DNA of 64,000 nt from assembly GCF_002843355.2 (NCBI RefSeq), contig NZ_PJAI02000002.1:265279-329278 (forward strand), given 5' to 3'. The position numbers and the translations under genes were made by a program. A model generated the notes under the pieces. It searched no databases, was not told the DNA's origin, and worked only from the letters and a program-made list of their open reading frames with translations. Shown piece by piece: positions 47,409 to 56,609 of this stretch. The number at the start of each line of letters is the position of its first letter. The stretch's first letter is position 1. This stretch comes from Colwellia echini (GTDB lineage: Bacteria; Pseudomonadota; Gammaproteobacteria; Enterobacterales; Alteromonadaceae).

Positions 47409-47575
47409 AAATTGATTTTCCGATAATTGGCTCAAATAAGAGCAGACAAGCAAAATTAATAAGTTTGAAGAGTGATATATTTTACAGTAAAAAAGCAGTT
47501 TTTGGTTGGTTTCAGCTTATTTTAGCGTAAATAATCAGTGTTTAGCTATTTCCCCTAACTTTACTCACGCTAATA

Positions 47576-47944
47576 TTATTCACTACAAGGGCAGCTAACT
47601 GCGGGTAAATAATTAAGCTTATTCTCAAAAAACAAGTTAAAAACAAAAGCTAATTTTAATGGTAGCTCAACTATTAACTCATGTTCATCAGCCGAGAAAT
47701 TTATTTTTTCATTAGTTTCAAATAACCAACCACCACAAGCATAGCCAACTAGTGGTAACTCCCTAGGTTCAATCGACATATCTTCTGCTATTTCCAATAA
47801 CCATGAAGAAGCATTTGCTTGAAAGTACCAAGAATACCCTTTAAACCTACCGCGAGCTTTGTAAATAATTGCGCTTTTAAACTGGTTTGGCCCCAAAGTT
47901 ACCTGCTCGACCAAAATATTTAGCTTTATGTTAGCAAGAGCCAA
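47576..47944 (-). CDS. Protein of unknown function (122 aa)
   Basis: I do not recognise it. It is a soluble, beta-rich protein with a central GYACGGWLFE segment (about residues 67-76), an N-terminal ANIKLNILVEQVTLG strand and three cysteines, two in the closing CPCSE. It lies 167 bp upstream of the nitrilase-fold gene on the same strand. Confidence 0.55.
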   Translation of the reverse strand: MALANIKLNILVEQVTLGPNQFKSAIIYKARGRFKGYSWYFQANASSWLLEIAEDMSIEPRELPLVGYACGGWLFETNEKINFSADEHELIVELPLKLAFVFNLFFENKLNYLPAVSCPCSE

Positions 47945-48050
47945 ATTGCCCTCCGTTAATTTTTAAAATTTATTTAACGATATTATATCTTGAATTCAAG
48001 TATTATTAACTACATCAGCACCATTTATAGTTAGCTCGACTTAAGTGATT

Positions 48051-48078
48051 TAAATGAGTTAAATGAGTTAAATGAGTT
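48051..48078. repeat. 9-bp tandem repeat (AAATGAGTT)
   Basis: Three exact copies of AAATGAGTT in a row, with a degenerate copy on each side. It lies just beyond the end of the next minus-strand frame, between two short genes. Confidence 0.7.
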
Positions 48079-48086
48079 AAGTAACC

Positions 48087-48302
48087 TTAGCTTGGATTAA
48101 GTATTTTAATTTTAATTGCATAAGTTGTTAAGAAAGCCTGTGTACGAATTGATCGCCTGCTTGACAACATGACTCGTATTTCACTCGCATACAATACGTC
48201 ACTTCGTTTTATATGAATAAGAGGCACAAACGCTTTATGGTCTAAACTAACGCTAGTTACGTGATTACAGTTTGCTTTGATTCTTGCTTGGTTAATATCC
48301 AC
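48087..48302 (-). CDS. Small basic protein, unknown function (71 aa)
   Basis: A GTG-started frame with a good AGGAA ribosome site 8 bp upstream. The protein starts MDINQARIKANCNHV, is basic and carries RVMLSSRRSIRTQAFLTTYA. No family is recognised and no membrane segment is clear. The ribosome site is the main support. Confidence 0.42.
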   Translation of the reverse strand: MDINQARIKANCNHVTSVSLDHKAFVPLIHIKRSDVLYASEIRVMLSSRRSIRTQAFLTTYAIKIKILNPS

Positions 48303-48516
48303 GAATAAAATTCCTCTCGTTTAACGTTCCCTCATAATATGCCAATACAGATTGTTCAATTGCTTAAAGATGTACTGTAAATGTGTGTATTTGTACAACT
48401 TTAATTATTTTAAAAGTTAAATATCTAAATTTACTTACTAATTGGGCTACCTGAAACTTTTATACTAAATGTATTGAACAAATTTTTATAAGAAATTATG
48501 GGTAAATAAATTTGAA

Positions 48517-48534
48517 TATATGATATTTCATATA
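48517..48534. promoter_or_regulatory. Candidate ArsR operator
   Basis: A perfect palindrome TATATGA-TATT-TCATATA 37-54 bp before the arsR-arsC start codon. ArsR/SmtB repressors bind AT-rich inverted repeats of this general shape. It is the only such palindrome in the upstream region. Confidence 0.5.
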
Positions 48535-48570
48535 TATAATGTTATTTATATTTACTTTTTAAGATGTCCT

Positions 48571-49464
48571 ATGAAAAAATCAACACAATTAAAGTCAAAA
48601 GTCTTATTCTTATGTACTGGTAATTCGGCAAGATCACAAATGGCCGAAGCCTTACTTAAACATAAGGCCGGTAATAAATTTGAAGTACATAGCGCTGGAA
48701 CTCTCCCTGAGCAAGTAGACGATCGAGCAATTGAAGCCTTAAGCAAATTTGGGTTAAATTCGTCAGACTTAATTTCTAAAGATGTTTCGACTTTTACCGG
48801 ACAACATTTTGATTACGTTATTACCCTTTGTGACAAAGCAAACACAGAATGCAGAGACTACCCTAACGCGAAAAAGCAATTAGCTTGGGATTTTCCTGAT
48901 CCAAAAGACCGTGCAGGAAGTAACCCTTTTTCTGTCACTCTTAATGAACTAAATAACCGACTTTCAATGTTTCTTCTGGTTGAAGATAAAGCATTACGCC
49001 ATAAAACCACCCCGCCATTAGATCAAGAAAACAGCAGTACAGCTTCGGTAAATAAATCTCAAGAAAACGAGAGCGAGCTTAAAGTATTTGACAGTAATGA
49101 TGATAATTTAATTGATTTTATTCCTACTGATTTCTTTAAATGTTTAACAGATCAAATTCGCCTAAAAACATTAATGCTAGCTCATTATCACGGCGAGCTT
49201 TGTGTATGCGAATTGATGGAATCTTTAGATGAAGACTGCCAACCAAAAGTATCGCGTAACCTTTCCGTACTAAAAAGAGCACGCGTTATCATTGATAGAA
49301 AGCACGGCCAATGGGTGTTTTACCGTATTAATCCTGATTTACCTTTGTGGGCTAAATCTATTATTGCGCAAACAACAGAAAATAATATTTCGCTTATAAG
49401 CGAAGAGTTAATGCGATTAAATTACATGAAAAACAGGCCTGAAAGAAGCAGCTTTTGCAAGTAA
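48571..49464 (+). CDS. Fusion of arsenate reductase (ArsC, LMW phosphatase type) and ArsR repressor
   Basis: A 297-aa two-domain protein. Residues about 10-135 are a thioredoxin-type ArsC/low-molecular-weight phosphatase with the P-loop CTGNSARS (Cys15 to Arg21) and WDFPDP, the aspartate loop. After a polar linker (about 145-180), residues 185-297 form an ArsR winged helix with ELCVCEL, whose Cys-x-Cys is the arsenite-binding site of the E. coli type. It should reduce arsenate and repress its own operon. The start MKKSTQ at 48571 is preferred over 48520, which would add an unlikely hydrophobic leader and lies on the operator. Confidence 0.92.
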   Translation: MKKSTQLKSKVLFLCTGNSARSQMAEALLKHKAGNKFEVHSAGTLPEQVDDRAIEALSKFGLNSSDLISKDVSTFTGQHFDYVITLCDKANTECRDYPNAKKQLAWDFPDPKDRAGSNPFSVTLNELNNRLSMFLLVEDKALRHKTTPPLDQENSSTASVNKSQENESELKVFDSNDDNLIDFIPTDFFKCLTDQIRLKTLMLAHYHGELCVCELMESLDEDCQPKVSRNLSVLKRARVIIDRKHGQWVFYRINPDLPLWAKSIIAQTTENNISLISEELMRLNYMKNRPERSSFCK

Positions 49465-49543
49465 AAAGTATCAAGTACATCATTCTTTTTTGTATATATA
49501 GATAACAAATTTTCCAACAAACAATAAATAAAAGGACATATCT

Positions 49544-50569
49544 GTGGGTGTTTTTGAGCGTTATTTATCAGTATGGGTCGGGCTTAGTATTATCATTGGG
49601 GTCGTATTAGGTTTATGGCAACCTGAAGTATTTCAAACTATTGCCAACTTTGAAATAGCACACGTAAATATCGTAGTGGCGGTATTTATTTGGGTGATGA
49701 TTTATCCAATGATGGTACAAATTGATTTTTCTGCCATCAAAGATGTGGGTAAAAACCCGAAAGGATTAGTATTAACCATTGTCATTAACTGGTTAATTAA
49801 ACCATTTACCATGGCGGGCTTAGGTTGGTTGTTTTTCAATGGACTATTTGCCGACTTGGTTGACCCCGCCTCAGCACAAGAATACATTGCGGGTATGATT
49901 TTACTGGGGGTTGCGCCCTGCACCGCCATGGTATTTATTTGGTCGCAGCTAACTAAAGGCGATCCAAATTACACCTTAGTACAAGTGTCTGTGAATGATG
50001 TGATCATGATATTTGCTTTTGCGCCCATTTCTGCACTATTGCTAGGCGTAAGCGATATTCAAGTACCTTGGGAAACCTTACTTATTTCTGTTGTACTTTA
50101 TGTATTACTGCCCTTAACCGCAGGCATTATCACCCGTAAGAAGCTAAACAACTCTGCCAACAATAATAACGGAAAATCTCTTGAATACTTTTTAGCGGCT
50201 ATGAAACCCTGGTCAGTTGTAGGTTTATTAGCAACGGTCATTTTATTATTTGGTTTTCAAGCAAATACCATTGTTGAAGACCCATTAACTATTGGTCTAA
50301 TTGCTATTCCGTTAATGATTCAAACTTACGGTATATTCTTAATCGCTTTTATCGCAGCAAAATTAATGAAGTTACCGCATAACATTGCAGGCCCAGCCTG
50401 TTTAATTGGTACCTCTAACTTTTTTGAATTAGCCGTAGCAGTTGCTATATCACTGTTTGGCTTACATTCAGGTGCGGCGTTAGCAACAGTGGTTGGCGTA
50501 CTGGTTGAAGTACCTGTGATGCTGTCACTGGTTTACTTTATTAATAAAACCAAACACTGGTTTAACTAA
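49544..50569 (+). CDS. acr3: Arsenite efflux permease ACR3
   Basis: A 341-aa membrane protein of the ACR3 family with about ten helices. The essential cysteine lies in [11 protein letters not shown], and [13 protein letters not shown] matches the later conserved helix. It exports arsenite. The GTG start has an AAAGGAC ribosome site. It is the second gene of the ars operon, 79 bp behind the ArsC-ArsR fusion. Confidence 0.95.
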   Translation: MGVFERYLSVWVGLSIIIGVVLGLWQPEVFQTIANFEIAHVNIVVAVFIWVMIYPMMVQIDFSAIKDVGKNPKGLVLTIVINWLIKPFTMAGLGWLFFNGLFADLVDPASAQEYIAGMILLGVAPCTAMVFIWSQLTKGDPNYTLVQVSVNDVIMIFAFAPISALLLGVSDIQVPWETLLISVVLYVLLPLTAGIITRKKLNNSANNNNGKSLEYFLAAMKPWSVVGLLATVILLFGFQANTIVEDPLTIGLIAIPLMIQTYGIFLIAFIAAKLMKLPHNIAGPACLIGTSNFFELAVAVAISLFGLHSGAALATVVGVLVEVPVMLSLVYFINKTKHWFN

Positions 50570-50648
50570 TTTTTTTATTACGAATCGCACATATTTAATT
50601 TTTATATTTACATAACAGTTACATTTTAAGCATAAATTAAGGAATAAC

Positions 50649-51671
50649 ATGACAATTAAAATAGGTATTAACGGCTTTGGTCGTATGGGACGTTTATCAA
50701 TGCGCGCAGCATTTGATTGGGATGATGTAGAAATTGTTCACATTAACGATCCCGCTGGTGATGCGGCAACACTTACGCACCTAATTAACTTTGATTCTGT
50801 ACAAGGCAAATGGAAACACGAAGCAACCAGTGAAAAGACTACCGATGGCGAAGTTATGCTAATAAACGGCAAAACCATCCGTTGCACACAAAATGTAGCG
50901 ACTCAAGATACCGATTGGTCAAAATGTGATGTAGTTATTGAAGCGTCAGGTAAAATTAAAACCAAAGCATTATTACAAGCTTACTTAGAGCAAGGTGTTA
51001 AACGCGTTGTTGTAACAGCCCCTGTTAAAGAAGACGGCGTGTTAAACGTAGTAATGGGAGTTAATGATGATTTGTATGACCAAGACATTCACTCTATTGT
51101 TACTGCCGCCTCATGTACCACTAACTGTATAGCGCCTGTAGTTAAAGTTATTCATGAAAAAATTGGTATTAAGCACGGTTCAATTACCACTATTCATAAC
51201 ATTACTAACACCCAAACCATTATTGATGCTCCGCATAAAGACTTACGCCGCGCACGTTCATGTGGTACTAGTTTAATACCAACAACAACGGGCTCGGCAA
51301 CTGCCATCACTCATATTTTTCCTGAACTAAAAGGAAAGCTAAATGGTCATGCTATTCGGGTGCCATTAACTAATGCTTCAATTACTGATTGTGTTTTTGA
51401 AGTTGAAAGAAATACTAGCGTTGAAGAAGTTAACCAATTGCTAAAAGACGCGGCAGAGAATGAACTTAGTGGTATTTTAGGTTTTGAAGTACGTCCACTT
51501 GTTTCTGTTGATTATAAAGGTGATCCGCGTTCAAGCATCATTGATGCGCTTTCAACTATGGTAGTTAACGATACGCAAGTGAAATTATACGTGTGGTATG
51601 ACAACGAATGGGGCTACGCAAACCGTACAGCCGAGCTTGCATTAAAAGTTGGTTTGGCTGATAAAAAGTAA
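50649..51671 (+). CDS. Glyceraldehyde-3-phosphate dehydrogenase of the ArsJ pathway
   Basis: A 340-aa type I GAPDH. NAD-binding INGFGRMGR is at residues 5-13 and the catalytic cysteine is Cys156 in SCTTNC, with the His in [15 protein letters not shown] region as usual. Its place directly ahead of arsJ, 12 bp between the genes, indicates the dedicated enzyme that makes 1-arseno-3-phosphoglycerate from arsenate for ArsJ export, not the glycolytic copy. Confidence 0.92.
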   Translation: MTIKIGINGFGRMGRLSMRAAFDWDDVEIVHINDPAGDAATLTHLINFDSVQGKWKHEATSEKTTDGEVMLINGKTIRCTQNVATQDTDWSKCDVVIEASGKIKTKALLQAYLEQGVKRVVVTAPVKEDGVLNVVMGVNDDLYDQDIHSIVTAASCTTNCIAPVVKVIHEKIGIKHGSITTIHNITNTQTIIDAPHKDLRRARSCGTSLIPTTTGSATAITHIFPELKGKLNGHAIRVPLTNASITDCVFEVERNTSVEEVNQLLKDAAENELSGILGFEVRPLVSVDYKGDPRSSIIDALSTMVVNDTQVKLYVWYDNEWGYANRTAELALKVGLADKK

Positions 51672-51683
51672 GCAGGAATAATC

Positions 51684-52925
51684 ATGTCTATCTCTTCACT
51701 AAAAGCTTTATCACCTCAAGTTAAACAATACTTGGTGATTACCGGTAATTATTGGGCGTTTACTTTAACTGATGGCGCACTACGCATGCTAGTTGTGCTG
51801 TATTTTCATCAGCTAGGTTACAGCCCTTTAAATATTGCCATGTTGTTTTTGTTTTATGAAGTGTTTGGCGTAATTACTAATCTTGTTGGTGGCTGGTTAG
51901 GCGCAAGGCTCGGTTTAAATAAAACCATGAACATTGGTCTAGGCATGCAGATTATCGCTTTAGCTATGCTAGCAGTACCTGCAGAAATGCTTACCGTTGT
52001 ATATGTGATGATTGCTCAAGCATTATCAGGTATTGCCAAAGACTTAAATAAAATGAGCGCTAAAAGCTCGATTAAGTTATTAGTGCCACAAGAAGCAAAA
52101 GACGGTGAAGCAACCCTATATAAATGGGTTGCTATATTAACTGGCTCTAAAAATGCTTTAAAAGGTGTTGGTTTCTTTCTCGGGGGCCTACTCCTCACTT
52201 TATTTGAGTTTAAAGGTGCGGTAATACTAATGGCGTCGTTATTAGCCTTAGTGTGGATTTTTAGCTTAATTATGTTAAAAGCTGATTTAGGCAAAGCCAG
52301 TTATAAGCCCAAATTTACCGAGATATTTTCTAAAAGCCCTGCAATTAATACTCTTTCAGCGGCAAGAATGTTTCTATTTGGCGCGCGTGACGTATGGTTT
52401 GTAGTCGCACTACCTGTTTATTTAGCGGTTACCTTTGATTGGGATCATTGGTGGGTGGGCACTTTTATGGCAACTTGGGTTATCGGTTATGGCATAGTGC
52501 AATCTATTGCGCCAATGTTTACAGGTAAAAGTAAAGGCATGGTACCTTCGGGTAAAGCCGCATTTATGTGGGCAAGTTACCTTACGCTAATTCCTGCTGC
52601 AATTGCCCTCGCCCTGCATTATGATTTTCATATTCAAATATCAATCATTATTGGTTTGTTAATTTTTGGTGCTGTGTTTGCCGTAAACTCATCACTGCAT
52701 AGCTATCTGATTGTCAGTTATGCAGGGAAAGATGGTGTGTCGATGGATGTTGGCTTTTACTATATGGCTAATGCTATGGGAAGGTTAATAGGCACTTTGT
52801 TGTCTGGTTGGGTTTATCAAGAACACGGATTAGCCGCTTGTCTTTGGATATCTTCTGCCTTTTTAGCTATTGCTACTTTATTGTCAGTAAAATTGCCTAA
52901 TGTCAGCCAAAAAATCCAGCATTAA
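51684..52925 (+). CDS. arsJ: ArsJ, MFS exporter of 1-arseno-3-phosphoglycerate
   Basis: A 413-aa transporter with twelve predicted helices. GNYWAFTLTDGALRMLVVL and LSGIAKDLNKMSAKSSIK are characteristic ArsJ segments. It exports the unstable arseno-sugar phosphate made by the upstream GAPDH, giving arsenate resistance without reduction. It closes the ars operon. Confidence 0.94.
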   Translation: MSISSLKALSPQVKQYLVITGNYWAFTLTDGALRMLVVLYFHQLGYSPLNIAMLFLFYEVFGVITNLVGGWLGARLGLNKTMNIGLGMQIIALAMLAVPAEMLTVVYVMIAQALSGIAKDLNKMSAKSSIKLLVPQEAKDGEATLYKWVAILTGSKNALKGVGFFLGGLLLTLFEFKGAVILMASLLALVWIFSLIMLKADLGKASYKPKFTEIFSKSPAINTLSAARMFLFGARDVWFVVALPVYLAVTFDWDHWWVGTFMATWVIGYGIVQSIAPMFTGKSKGMVPSGKAAFMWASYLTLIPAAIALALHYDFHIQISIIIGLLIFGAVFAVNSSLHSYLIVSYAGKDGVSMDVGFYYMANAMGRLIGTLLSGWVYQEHGLAACLWISSAFLAIATLLSVKLPNVSQKIQH

Positions 52926-52986
52926 AGAATAAGCTAACACCAAATCAATAAAAGTAAATATCCCGAGCTCGAGATAAATAATTATC

Positions 52987-53018
52987 AAGTAACCTGTAAA
53001 TACTATTTCAGGTTACTT
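52987..53018. terminator. Hairpin between arsJ and the zinc-ribbon gene
   Basis: A 10-bp perfect stem AAGTAACCTG/CAGGTTACTT with a 12-nt loop. It overlaps the stop of the minus-strand gene and follows arsJ by about 60 bp. There is no long T run, so the role is probable only. Confidence 0.5.
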
Positions 53019-53264
53019 ATACCAAACCTTACCACCAATAAACTTAAACGCTGGCGTACCTCTAACTAAACAATCTCTCACGAATGCTTTATCACATTGC
53101 GGGCAAGTACAAGAGATTAGCGTAAAGTCTTGGCTAATTCTTTCTTTAAAACATTTTACTAAAGCGCCCTTGCCACCTTTTCTATATTTAAATAGTAAAA
53201 AATTACAATTTTTGCAGAAAATATCTATTGTTTTGTTTGGACCTTTTTTGTTGGGTTTAGCCAT
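53013..53264 (-). CDS. Zinc-ribbon-like protein, unknown function (83 aa)
   Basis: A small basic protein with two paired-cysteine knuckles, CKNC near residue 17 and CPQC near residue 54, as in zinc ribbons. No further family can be named. It lies 31 bp past the peroxiredoxin stop on the same strand and may be its co-transcribed partner. Confidence 0.65.
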   Translation of the reverse strand: MAKPNKKGPNKTIDIFCKNCNFLLFKYRKGGKGALVKCFKERISQDFTLISCTCPQCDKAFVRDCLVRGTPAFKFIGGKVWYK

Positions 53265-53295
53265 ATTTACACATTACGTTAACTTGATTTCAAGT

Positions 53296-53838
53296 TTATT
53301 TTGTTTTTTGAGCGACGTTTAAAGTACCTAAAGTATCAGCCATATCTTGGGCTGCTGTTTTAGGAGAAACATCCTCATCAATTTTTATGATTTTGCCTTC
53401 TTTTGAAATATAAAAAGTCACACGACTAGCAACGCTTACCATATTAAGCACATCATAGGCTTTAGCAGCCTCTTTACTCGGATCACTTAACATTGGAAAG
53501 TCAGCGCCAGTTTTTTCGGCAAAGTCACGATTATCATCAAGCGGATCAACACTTGCCATAAAGTAACTAACATCATACTCACGTATTAAATGGCCATCTT
53601 CTGTCAATGATTTGCATTCAATGGTACAGCCTCGAGTGTTTGCCATAGGATACCAGGCAAGTACAACTGCTTGCTTATTTTTGTAATCACTCAATTGATA
53701 GTAATCGCCGTTAGTGGCTTGTAAGTTAAAGTTAGGCGCTTCGTCGCCTACTTTAAGATCAGTTGCTAGCACTGAAAAGCCAACAACACTTGCTAAACTA
53801 CATAATAATTTAATTGATGTTCTCATGTTTTTTATCAT
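53296..53838 (-). CDS. Exported peroxiredoxin (AhpC/TSA, BCP-like)
   Basis: A 180-aa peroxiredoxin with an N-terminal signal peptide (hydrophobic residues about 9-25, VLATDLK after it). The thioredoxin fold begins KVGDEAPNFNLQATNG, and the peroxidatic cysteine is in NTRGCTIECKS, with a second cysteine four residues later as in BCP-type enzymes; the usual TPGC reads TRGC. It should reduce peroxides in the periplasm. Confidence 0.85.
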   Translation of the reverse strand: MIKNMRTSIKLLCSLASVVGFSVLATDLKVGDEAPNFNLQATNGDYYQLSDYKNKQAVVLAWYPMANTRGCTIECKSLTEDGHLIREYDVSYFMASVDPLDDNRDFAEKTGADFPMLSDPSKEAAKAYDVLNMVSVASRVTFYISKEGKIIKIDEDVSPKTAAQDMADTLGTLNVAQKTK

Positions 53839-54002
53839 TTTGTTACTCGTAAAATTAAGCGTTAATGGATACTAGAATATTATTCGTTGCAATAAATATA
53901 CGTTTCAATAAATTATAGGATCACATTATTTGACCGCAGGTACCAGAAAATAAAATGTAATGAGCGAAATCACGATGAAAAAACGTTAAAATAAGTTAAC
54001 AA

Positions 54003-55199
54003 TTACAGTCGATTAATAGCCATTAATTTTCGCGTAATTGCAGGTATATCGGTTAATGACTCACCTTGATTAATAAAACTCAGCTCATCATCTATATAAT
54101 CATGCTCTGGAGCATATGAATTGGCGACAACTCCGTGCTGGTTTTCATGTAGTTTAGTTTGGCCCTCACTGTGTTCAGACTCTGGTATTGGCATTAATGG
54201 TGTCTGTTCAATATCTATTATCGGTTTTGTAACTGTTTTTTCGCTAGTTATCCCCGAGCCAATAATCAATATTTCAATTTCAGATGTTAAGTTCGGATCT
54301 AACGTAACGCCTGGTACGATAAGTACTGAGCGATTAGTTATTTTTGTGCGGATATGGTCTATTAAGCCATTATAAGTAGAAAGTTTAGGCTCTGACTTAC
54401 AAAACAACTGGAATATAATACCTTTAGCTGTATCAATATTAGCAATAGAAACCAGCGGATTATTAAGAGCTTGATCTAGAGCGTCGAATGCTTCTTCTTC
54501 TGAATTCGCTTTTCCTACCCCTAATATAGACTCACCTTCATAAGACAAAATGGTTGAGAAGTCATTTTTATCAACGTTAACGTAACCTGTTTCATTTAAC
54601 ATTTGTACCAAAGCAATAAGTAAGTTTTTAAGTACCTCATTACTTTGGTTAAACGCAGAGAATAAGCCAACACTTTCACCTAAGCCTTTCAATAACAAAT
54701 CATTTGATAAAGTAATGTAAGCATGAATAGGCTCTTTTATGTCGTCGATGCCTTGTAAAGCATAATCTAAACGCTTTTGTCCTTCTGACTCAAAAGGCAA
54801 AGTAACAATTGCCAAACAGTTAATTTTTAATTCACGACAAATTTTAGCAACTAACGGACTTGCGCCAGTACCAGTACCGCCACCAAAGCCTGCCGTAATA
54901 ATAACAATATCACTATCCATAATAGCATTTCGCAATAATTCCTCACTTTCTTGCGCGGCTTGAAAACCTATATCAGGATCAGCACCAGCACCATAACCAT
55001 TAGTTAGGTTCTCTCCGATAAGGATCTTTTTCTCTACATTAATACTGTTTAGCGCGGCAAGATCTGTATTCACCGCAATTAAATTTACTTGCCCAGATAA
55101 GTTATTTTCATGCAGCATATTTACCGTATTGCAACCACATCCGCCAATGCCAACTACCGTGATTAATAACTCTGGATTACCGTGTAAAAGTTCTTTCAT
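54003..55199 (-). CDS. Second FtsZ-like tubulin-family GTPase
   Basis: A 398-aa FtsZ homologue well diverged from the housekeeping form. The tubulin signature GGGTGTG is at residues 106-112. The T7-loop residues Asn208, Asp210 and Asp213 (NVDKNDF) line up with E. coli Asn207, Asp209 and Asp212, so GTPase activity looks possible. A linker of about 60 residues leads to a C-terminal TDIPAITRK that resembles the FtsZ peptide (DIPAFLRK) which binds FtsA, ZipA, MinC and SlmA. The ATG at 55199 has an AAGGAC site. It is not in a dcw cluster: no division gene is adjacent. Confidence 0.88.
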   Translation of the reverse strand: MKELLHGNPELLITVVGIGGCGCNTVNMLHENNLSGQVNLIAVNTDLAALNSINVEKKILIGENLTNGYGAGADPDIGFQAAQESEELLRNAIMDSDIVIITAGFGGGTGTGASPLVAKICRELKINCLAIVTLPFESEGQKRLDYALQGIDDIKEPIHAYITLSNDLLLKGLGESVGLFSAFNQSNEVLKNLLIALVQMLNETGYVNVDKNDFSTILSYEGESILGVGKANSEEEAFDALDQALNNPLVSIANIDTAKGIIFQLFCKSEPKLSTYNGLIDHIRTKITNRSVLIVPGVTLDPNLTSEIEILIIGSGITSEKTVTKPIIDIEQTPLMPIPESEHSEGQTKLHENQHGVVANSYAPEHDYIDDELSFINQGESLTDIPAITRKLMAINRL

Positions 55200-55780
55200 A
55201 TTAGTCCTTATGAATAGCCTCATAAATAGTTAAATCAGTTGCCTAAAGCAAAAGTAAATGTCGCTAATTTATAGTGAAAACAAAGGCCGTCTTGAGCGTT
55301 ATTTATTGCATTTTTCAAAACATATAATGTTCATTTATTAAGCGCTTAATCTACTTTTCTAGGTCTTATTTTTGACAGTTATTAACTAAATTATTTTGTA
55401 TTTGTCTTTTCATTATAGAGATCAAATTCTACATGATCCACACAAATGATAACTCTTAGATCCCTTTTATAGGATCACTTGTAAACCAACAGTTATTTTT
55501 ATTATTAAGCATTAATTTTACGAAAATAATAAACAGTAAATAAACCACAGAAAAAAAATTTAGATTAATAGTATCTATAAACCGAAGTAAACAGTTACCT
55601 ACATAAAGACACCGGAGTTACTAGGGTTATTCGCACATAATGATACAGAGTTACCAGAGTTACGAACGTATTTTCTTTAGGGGTTATTGGGGTTATTTAT
55701 ATGTTGCACTGCAGGGTTATTGGGGTTATACTGCTTTTAATGCTGTTTAAGTGTATTTTTAGTGCTGTTAGGAGTTAAAA
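55200..55780. other. Shared control region of the FtsZ-like and HicB genes
   Basis: 580 bp with no gene. The left 400 bp are AT-rich. The right part holds four phased repeats (listed separately) ending 50 bp before the hicB start. Confidence 0.6.
55613..55729 (+). repeat. Four phased direct repeats of a GGGTTAT doublet
   Basis: Each unit is a pair of GTTAC/GTTAT heptamers: GAGTTACTAGGGTTAT near 55615, GAGTTACCAGAGTTAC near 55648, GGGTTATTGGGGTTAT near 55681 and GGGTTATTGGGGTTAT near 55714. The spacing is about 33 bp, close to three helical turns, so all units face the same side of the DNA. Confidence 0.75.
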
Positions 55781-56203
55781 ATGAAGTACGCAATTATGTT
55801 TATATTTGATGAAAAAAAAGACAATTATCAGGTGTCAGTTCCCGACTTACCTGGCTGTGGAATTACCACTAAAACGATTGATTTAGGGTTAGAGGAAATA
55901 ACAGAATCGATAAAGTCTCATCTTGCTATTTTGGCTGAATATGGTGAAAAAGTGCCTAACGCAAACAGCTTAGAACTGCATAGAAAAAGTTACATGCAAG
56001 AAAATCCTTACACGTTTTCACAGGCTTTTTGGGCAATTGTAAGCATCGATATAACGCCCTACTTAGGGAAAAGTCATAAAATAAATGTGACATTACCTGA
56101 GTTATTGATTAGCCAGATTGATGAGAAAGTAAGTAAATCAGGAGAATATAAAACCCGTTCAGGTTTTATTGCCAGTGCCTGTTTTGCAGAGTTAGCAAAG
56201 TAG
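55781..56203 (+). CDS. HicB-family antitoxin-like protein, no HicA partner seen
   Basis: A 140-aa protein with the partial RNase H-like HicB fold (YQVSVPDLPGCGITTKT) in residues 1-75 and a C-terminal ribbon-helix-helix (HKINVTLPELLISQIDEKV and KTRSGFIASACF). An AGGAG ribosome site precedes the ATG. No HicA-like frame (about 60 aa) was found on either side, so it is either an orphan regulator or the remnant of a toxin-antitoxin pair. Confidence 0.82.
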   Translation: MKYAIMFIFDEKKDNYQVSVPDLPGCGITTKTIDLGLEEITESIKSHLAILAEYGEKVPNANSLELHRKSYMQENPYTFSQAFWAIVSIDITPYLGKSHKINVTLPELLISQIDEKVSKSGEYKTRSGFIASACFAELAK

Positions 56204-56609
56204 TAATATCACTTAATTAAAAAATTGATCAAAATTTAATAAGGATAAATATTCAAGTTCAAGAAGAGATTAACTAGAAGTATAAATAAAATAGTTAGAT
56301 ACTGGAGTGTAATTACATAAGATTGGCTGCAACGCAGCAACTTATTATTCACATACATTCTATGATTTAATTTTATAATTCATAGAATGTAAAGCAAACA
56401 TGCTACTTACATCGTTAACGAATATTGCCCTTTTCACCGATAGACATTTTAACTAAGTCTCAGGTTGATCCCTACTTTTCCATCTATGATCAAGACAAGT
56501 ATTTTTATATAGCTATTGGTTGGATCAATTAATCTTTCGGGGTGAAAATTTAGTATTGGACTTAGTGAAATATGAGGATTAAATATTAAATAAGGTATAC
56601 AGAGTAAAG
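56204..56609. other. Gene-free stretch between hicB and bioD
   Basis: About 400 bp. An 11-bp inverted repeat ACATTCTATGA/TCATAGAATGT lies at 56355-56390 without a T run. No gene or clear bioD terminator is visible. Confidence 0.5.

Noticed and set aside
54003..55199. The main cell-division ftsZ
   Set aside because: No ftsA, ftsQ, murein genes or lpxC beside it, and the T7-loop surroundings and linker are unusually diverged.
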